From Thermoplasmatota archaeon (lineage in GTDB: Archaea; Thermoplasmatota; Penumbrarchaeia; Penumbrarchaeales; Penumbrarchaeaceae): a DNA stretch of 8,498 nucleotides. This document shows positions 4,983-8,498 of the stretch, piece by piece. Within the stretch, counting starts at the first letter, position 1. The number at the start of each line of letters is the position of its first letter. Location: the NCBI GenBank assembly GCA_030595585.1, contig JAUVCY010000062.1:1-8498 (forward strand), in the 5' to 3' direction. Under the pieces are notes generated by a model. That model saw only the letters and a program-made list of their open reading frames with translations. It searched no databases and was not told the origin of the DNA. Position numbers and translations under genes: made by a program.

Positions 4983-6272
4983 TCAGGGGAAAAGCTTCTG
5001 GCTTACCCTTGCAATAAGTTCCTCGAGCTTTTCGGAACAGGAGCTGCCGTCCCTGAGACGACCGTCAATATGGGCCCATTCGCCGTTGACCATCGTCCCT
5101 CTCACGAGGGCACCGGTAGCGGAGTACACAAGGGCTGACTCCAGTTTCTCCTTTCCAAGGGGCATGATCGTCGGATCGATCCTCATAAGAACCACATCGG
5201 CGTTGCTCCCCTTTTCCAGCGTCCCCCCATTTAACCCCAGGATCTCATTCCCCCCCCTCACAGCGCAGGTGAGGGCGTCCCTGGCCGTTCCCGCGGTGGG
5301 GTCCCAGTACTGCATCTTCTGGATGAGGGCCATGGACCTCATCTCCCGGAACATGTCCAGCGAGTTGTTGGACGCAGCACCGTCCGTTCCCAGGCCGATG
5401 GTCATGCCCTTCTCTTTCAGTTCCCTGAAGGGGAAGAAGCCCCCGGTCCCAAGTTTCTGGTTCGAAGTGGGGCAGTGCACCGCACTGGCCCCCTTCTCCA
5501 CCATCGTGTTGAACTCCCACGAGGATGCCCACCCCAGATGTGCTATCGCCGTCCTGTCATGGAGCGCCCCACAGTGGTCCAGCTCCTCCACGGCCAATCT
5601 TCCCGTTCTGTTCCTGTTATCGAAGATCTCCTTTCTGGTCTCTGCGCCGTGTGTGTGGAGGATCACGTTCTTCTCGATGGAGAGGTCTGCAGCTTTCCGG
5701 ATGGTATCCTCATCGTTCGTATAGATGGAGTGGAGGTTGACAATTGGAGTGATGAGATCATCCCCGTCGTATTCGGATATGAACCTCTCCGCATCCGCAA
5801 GCCTGTCGGACGGGGAGCCGAAAACCGATATTATTGCGGGCCCGTTCGCCATCCTGATACCCACCCTCTTCGCAGCCGTAGCCGCCTCCCACGCCTCGTA
5901 CATGTCCATGCACGACGTGGTCCCCGAGCAGATCATCTCCAGAAATGCCCACTCCGAGGCCAGTTCCGCCACCTCGCTTGTGAGCTTCCCCTCTATCTTC
6001 CACATCGAGCCGAGCCACTCCTCCAGGGGCGCATCGTCATTCAGGCCCCTCAGCGCCACCATTGCGGAATGCGTGTGGGAGTTCACCAGGCCGGGCATGA
6101 GGATACACCCTCCAGCGTCCACGACCTCATCGCCCCTCACCTTTTTGATCCCACGGCCGATGTCGGCGATCGTTCCCCCCTCCACCCTCAGGGAGCAGTT
6201 CTCCAGTACCCTGTGGCCCCCGTCCATGGTGAGCGCGAATCTTGCATTTTCAATAAACGTGGGTTCGGTCAT
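4983..6272 (-). CDS. Amidohydrolase of the MTA/SAH/5'-deoxyadenosine deaminase group
   Basis: This 429-residue cytosolic enzyme should hydrolyse the 6-amino group of an adenosine-type nucleoside (methylthioadenosine, S-adenosylhomocysteine or 5'-deoxyadenosine) to give the inosyl product and ammonia. Metal and catalytic residues of the family are visible: H66 and H68 in PGLVNSHTHSAM, a Glu near 84-85 in PLEEWL, H181 in HSIYT, H208 and E211 in HTHGAET, H245 in IAHLGWAS, and D297 in LGTDGAASNNSLDMF. The last motif closely matches the deaminase TM0936. One of the two arginines that bind the SAH carboxylate there (R136) appears to be replaced here by the NGP stretch (143-145), while R157 could match the other, so substrate preference may differ. 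The start ATG overlaps the stop of the upstream Dph6-like gene (ATGA), implying coupled translation. Length is normal. Confidence 0.88.
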   Translation of the reverse strand: MTEPTFIENARFALTMDGGHRVLENCSLRVEGGTIADIGRGIKKVRGDEVVDAGGCILMPGLVNSHTHSAMVALRGLNDDAPLEEWLGSMWKIEGKLTSEVAELASEWAFLEMICSGTTSCMDMYEAWEAATAAKRVGIRMANGPAIISVFGSPSDRLADAERFISEYDGDDLITPIVNLHSIYTNDEDTIRKAADLSIEKNVILHTHGAETRKEIFDNRNRTGRLAVEELDHCGALHDRTAIAHLGWASSWEFNTMVEKGASAVHCPTSNQKLGTGGFFPFRELKEKGMTIGLGTDGAASNNSLDMFREMRSMALIQKMQYWDPTAGTARDALTCAVRGGNEILGLNGGTLEKGSNADVVLMRIDPTIMPLGKEKLESALVYSATGALVRGTMVNGEWAHIDGRLRDGSSCSEKLEELIARVSQKLFP

Positions 6273-6946
6273 GTTACCCTCGCCTCCTCTACGATGAACC
6301 TGGCGTTGTACTCCCCTTCCTGCTCCACCCTCCCGGAGATCTCAAGCGACCCCTTGTACAAGGGAGCTTTTGTTACCATGGTCTCCGCCTCCCCTCCCTC
6401 GAATGCTGGGTGGGACCCCCACCTGTCAGAGATCGCAAGTAGTTTTTCAAGGAGCGGTCCATCCACCTCCTTTCCAAGGAGGTCAGGTGTGAAACCCGCG
6501 GATGCATATGAGAGCAGGACGTAGGAGAAGCCCTGATCGATCAGCTCGGCCATGTATCTCCGCCCATCCTTTCTCCAGAGTGGAGTGTAGGAGATCAATT
6601 CGTTATCATACGCTGCGCTGGTGAAACGCATCCGCTGGTAATCGGAAAGGAACGCCCCGCTGCATACCGCATCAAGGCTGTATTTCAACCTCAGTTCCCC
6701 CAGTATCCTGGAGAGCCTCCCCTCCTCATCGTCGGGGCCCTCCGGAGAATCGAATATCTCCACGGGTATGCCGGTCAGCTCCTCAAACAGGTGCGATATC
6801 TCCATGCCAGGGGTCTGATACAACCATGAATCCGGATCTTTGGACCTGATGGTGAGCAGTGCCACCACGTCGAACCCGGACGTAAGCATCTTGTGAAGGG
6901 CGTAGCAGGAGTCCTTACCACCGCTGAAGAGACACAGGACCCGCAT
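6269..6946 (-). CDS. dph6: Diphthine--ammonia ligase (Dph6-like ATP pyrophosphatase)
   Basis: The 225-residue protein belongs to the PP-loop ATP pyrophosphatase group that includes archaeal MJ0570 and eukaryotic Dph6, which performs the last step of diphthamide synthesis: ATP-dependent amidation of diphthine on elongation factor 2. It starts with the nucleotide loop LFSGGKDSCYAL (SGGKDS at 8-13). Family motifs follow in order: GAFLSDYQRMR (97-107), YTPLWRKD (120-127) and FEGGEAETMVTKAPLYK (182-198), the last matching the usual GEGGE-ET motif except for Phe in place of the first Gly. Length agrees with single-domain archaeal members, which lack the C-terminal domain of the eukaryotic protein. 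The ATG lies about 26 bp after a TATA-like element with no Shine-Dalgarno sequence. It overlaps the following deaminase gene by 4 bp. Dph6 orthology versus a related uncharacterised PP-loop ligase cannot be settled from sequence reading alone. Confidence 0.85.
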   Translation of the reverse strand: MRVLCLFSGGKDSCYALHKMLTSGFDVVALLTIRSKDPDSWLYQTPGMEISHLFEELTGIPVEIFDSPEGPDDEEGRLSRILGELRLKYSLDAVCSGAFLSDYQRMRFTSAAYDNELISYTPLWRKDGRRYMAELIDQGFSYVLLSYASAGFTPDLLGKEVDGPLLEKLLAISDRWGSHPAFEGGEAETMVTKAPLYKGSLEISGRVEQEGEYNARFIVEEARVT

Positions 6947-6967
6947 GCGGTTTCAAGTGGATTCCTG

Positions 6968-6976
6968 CTATATTGC
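6968..6976 (-). promoter_or_regulatory. TATA-like element of the dph6-deaminase operon
   Basis: Minus strand reads GCAATATAG, centred about 26 bp upstream of the dph6 ATG at 6946. It lies in the 39-bp gap after the M29 peptidase gene, so the pair may be transcribed from here, by read-through from the peptidase gene, or both. Confidence 0.4.
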
Positions 6977-6985
6977 CTTTGTCAT

Positions 6986-8101
6986 CTATGCGAGCCTATC
7001 GGGGTTGAGGCCCAGGAGCTCGTCGATGACGAAGAGGCCGTCCTTCCGGATCAGAACGTCGTCAAAGTAGATCTCTCCGCCCCCCCATTCCGGGGTCTGG
7101 ATGAGGACGATATCCCAGTGGATCTTGGACTTGTTGCCGTTGGGGGCGTCGTCGTAGGAGTTGCCGGGGGTGAAATGTATCGACCCGGCTATCTTCTCGT
7201 CGAACAGCGTATCTAGCATAGGCTTTCTCACGTATGGATTGACGCCGATCGCGAACTCCCCCACGTATCTGCCCCCCTCGTCGGTGTCGAGGATGCGGTT
7301 CATGGCCTCCGAGTTGTTGGAGGTGGCCTCGATTATCTTGCCGTCCTTGAATTTGAACACTATGTCGGAGAACACCTTTCCCTCGTAGAGCGTCGTTGTA
7401 TTGTATGATATCATACCGTTGATGGAGTCCTTGACGGGGGCCGTGAACACCTCTCCGTCGGGGATGTTCAGCTCGCCGTCGCACTTGATCACAGGTATCT
7501 CCTTGATGGAGAACGTCAGGTCGGTACCAGGGGCCACAAGGCGCACCTTATCGGTCCTCTCCATCAGCTTCTTGAGGGGTTCCATGGCGACGGACATCTT
7601 CGTGTAGTCAAGCGTGCACGTCTTGAAGTAGAACTCCTCGAACGCCTCGGTGGACATCTGCGCCTGCTGTGACATGGACGGAGTGGGCCACCTGAGCACC
7701 ACCCATCTTGTATCTGGTACCCTGCACCTGATGTGGACCGGACCCCACCAGTGCTCCTTGTAGAGGTCCATCTTGTCGGCGGGGACGTCCGAGGTCTCGG
7801 TCACGTTGTGTGATCCCCTCAGTCCGATGTAGGCGTCGGCCTTCTTCATCTTGTTCATCTCCACGTCGCCGATGGCCTTCATCGTGGCCTCGTCGCATCC
7901 CATGTAGAGCTTTCTCAGCACCTTGGCGAACTTCTGTGAGACAAGGGGGATCCCCCCCACCTCGTACACCTTGTCCACGAGGACCTCGATCATCTCGATG
8001 GGTATGTCGAAGGTCTCGATGTAAACGGTCTCCCCTTTCTGGAGCTTGACCGAATAGTTGATCAGAACATCTGCAAGTTTTCTCATCCTTGGGTCGTACA
8101 T
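6986..8101 (-). CDS. M29-family metallo-aminopeptidase
   Basis: This 371-residue enzyme should remove N-terminal amino acids from peptides in the cytosol using a two-metal centre. Ligands known from thermophilic AmpS/AmpT enzymes are all present: E217 in NIPDGEVFTAP, E282 in VGEFAIGVNP, H309 in SIHFTPGNSY with the catalytic Tyr Y316 seven residues later, and H328 and D330 in KIHWDIVL. The N-terminal Rossmann-like half begins MYDPRMRKLADVLINYS, the usual opening of the family. The ATG at 8099-8101 is chosen because AGGAGG (8109-8114) precedes it at normal spacing; an in-frame ATG at 8191 would place 30 extra residues over the promoter and is not family-like. The length is slightly shorter than bacterial homologues (about 410). 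Downstream, dph6 follows after 39 bp. Confidence 0.92.
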   Translation of the reverse strand: MYDPRMRKLADVLINYSVKLQKGETVYIETFDIPIEMIEVLVDKVYEVGGIPLVSQKFAKVLRKLYMGCDEATMKAIGDVEMNKMKKADAYIGLRGSHNVTETSDVPADKMDLYKEHWWGPVHIRCRVPDTRWVVLRWPTPSMSQQAQMSTEAFEEFYFKTCTLDYTKMSVAMEPLKKLMERTDKVRLVAPGTDLTFSIKEIPVIKCDGELNIPDGEVFTAPVKDSINGMISYNTTTLYEGKVFSDIVFKFKDGKIIEATSNNSEAMNRILDTDEGGRYVGEFAIGVNPYVRKPMLDTLFDEKIAGSIHFTPGNSYDDAPNGNKSKIHWDIVLIQTPEWGGGEIYFDDVLIRKDGLFVIDELLGLNPDRLA

Positions 8102-8108
8102 GTTTATT

Positions 8109-8114
8109 CCTCCT
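8109..8114 (-). promoter_or_regulatory. Shine-Dalgarno site of the M29 peptidase
   Basis: Minus strand reads AGGAGG, 7 nt before ATG 8101. It is the strongest ribosome binding site in the window and decides the start of the peptidase gene. Confidence 0.85.
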
Positions 8115-8132
8115 GCCGAAATCATCCATCCA

Positions 8133-8140
8133 TTATATAA
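8133..8140 (-). promoter_or_regulatory. TATA box of the M29 peptidase gene
   Basis: TTATATAA, set within a longer AT-rich stretch (8131-8160), lies about 35 bp upstream of the peptidase ATG. It predicts a short leader that just includes the Shine-Dalgarno site. A second AT-rich element at 8151-8159 is an alternative. Confidence 0.5.
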
Positions 8141-8198
8141 TAAAATTCCTATTTTATTTCGATCAATACTTTTCAACTCATTTTCGGCCATCGGAACG

Positions 8199-8214
8199 AA
8201 GTAGTTATCTACTT
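8199..8214. promoter_or_regulatory. Inverted repeat in the divergent promoter region
   Basis: AAGTAG (8199-8204) and CTACTT (8209-8214) form a perfect 6-bp inverted repeat around TTAT. It lies between the promoters of the M29 peptidase and the rightmost gene, and the right arm abuts a TTAATTT stretch that may be the plus-strand TATA box. It could be a protein binding site, but a 6-bp repeat may also occur by chance. Confidence 0.3.
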
Positions 8215-8248
8215 AATTTCCATTGGTTAAAGAGGAGATCTTGAAACC

Positions 8249-8498
8249 ATGGAGCGTAGGATGGAGAGAAGACCCACCCGCAGAACCCAGGGTAGGGGAG
8301 ATCCATTTGCCCACGGAAGAGGTTCTGATCCCAGACCCATCAGAAGATCAAGTGTTGATGTGGACAGGTTCGACAGGTCCAGGTGGGAGCCTGAAAGTGA
8401 GATCAACTTGGGAACAATCACTGGTTTCATGAGAGATCATTGGATGCTCCTCACTATCGTACTGGTGGGTATCTCTCTCAGAATAATGTTTCTCAACC
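8249..8498 (+). CDS. Membrane protein with Arg-rich N-terminal tail (partial, runs off right edge)
   Basis: An open frame starts at ATG 8249-8251, after an in-frame stop at 8228-8230, and continues to the window edge (83 residues). GAGGAG at 8232-8237 may serve as the ribosome binding site, at rather long spacing; ATG 8261 is an alternative start. Residues 1-45 contain 14 Arg and no Lys (MERRMERRPTRR and on), followed by an acidic-amphipathic linker and a first hydrophobic helix at about 66-81 (WMLLTIVLVGISLRIMFLN). A cytoplasmic tail followed by a helix ending in LRIMFLN is reminiscent of the start of GT-C membrane glycosyltransferases (Stt3/AglB or PMT/ArnT-like), but this is a weak inference from a fragment. 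Confidence 0.6.
   Translation, partial: MERRMERRPTRRTQGRGDPFAHGRGSDPRPIRRSSVDVDRFDRSRWEPESEINLGTITGFMRDHWMLLTIVLVGISLRIMFLN

Noticed and set aside
4849..5724. A 291-residue plus-strand open frame.
   Set aside because: It lies antisense to the deaminase, which has complete family motifs, and its product has no recognisable domain; it also covers the signals of the 48-residue gene.
5475..6524. A 349-residue plus-strand open frame crossing the dph6/deaminase junction.
   Set aside because: It is antisense to two well-supported genes, is rich in Pro, His and Arg, and resembles no protein family; long antisense frames are common in GC-balanced coding DNA.
8102..8191. A longer start for the M29 peptidase (30 extra residues).
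   Set aside because: The strong AGGAGG site selects ATG 8101, the extension covers the TATA box, and family members begin at about that position.
8223..8432. Two short open frames, one per strand, at the right end.
   Set aside because: Both overlap the frame from 8249 that continues to the edge and encodes a plausible transmembrane helix; neither short product shows a convincing domain.
1..8498. CRISPR arrays, tRNA genes, insertion sequences, toxin-antitoxin or defence genes.
   Set aside because: I read both strands for repeats, cloverleaf-like sequences, transposase motifs and known defence motifs and saw none that I could support.

Overview
The window looks like an archaeal chromosome segment, most plausibly a member of the Thermoplasmatota or a related euryarchaeon (inference). 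The evidence is TATA-box promoters about 26 bp upstream of start codons, several genes with no 5' leader, a Dph6-type diphthamide ligase, an archaeal-type MTA/SAH/5'-deoxyadenosine deaminase and a lipobox lipoprotein with a beta-propeller. Coding density is high and no gene-free stretch exceeds about 150 bp. I see no tRNA, rRNA, CRISPR array or insertion sequence.

Layout. (1) Positions 1-1400, minus strand: a TetR-family repressor is followed through a 4-bp ATGA overlap by the start of an RND/MMPL-type transporter that runs off the left edge. The repressor promoter carries two abutting 14-bp palindromes that look like its own operator. (2) 1442-2437: a secreted lipoprotein with about five PD40/TolB-like propeller repeats. 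(3) 2495-3660: a seven-helix membrane protein of unknown family with a GTG start. (4) 3703-4735: a divergent pair, an unknown basic 167-residue protein (minus) and a thioredoxin-fold protein with a CAPC active site (plus), whose promoters lie back to back in 91 bp. (5) 4745-4891: a 48-residue single-helix membrane protein, easily missed, with its own TATA box and Shine-Dalgarno sequence. (6) 4983-6946: Dph6-like ATP-dependent amidoligase followed, again by an ATGA overlap, by an amidohydrolase of the MTA/SAH deaminase group. (7) 6986-8101: an M29 family metallo-aminopeptidase with all expected metal ligands. (8) 8249 to the right edge: the N-terminus of a divergent membrane protein with a long arginine-rich tail.

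How the parts may work together. The repressor and transporter form a likely self-regulated export operon. The Dph6/deaminase pair may link diphthamide synthesis, which consumes S-adenosylmethionine and releases methylthioadenosine and S-adenosylhomocysteine, to disposal of those nucleosides; this is inference. I do not see a clear defence system or other large new multi-gene system here. The least-explained items are the seven-helix protein, the 48-residue protein and the 167-residue partner of the thioredoxin.
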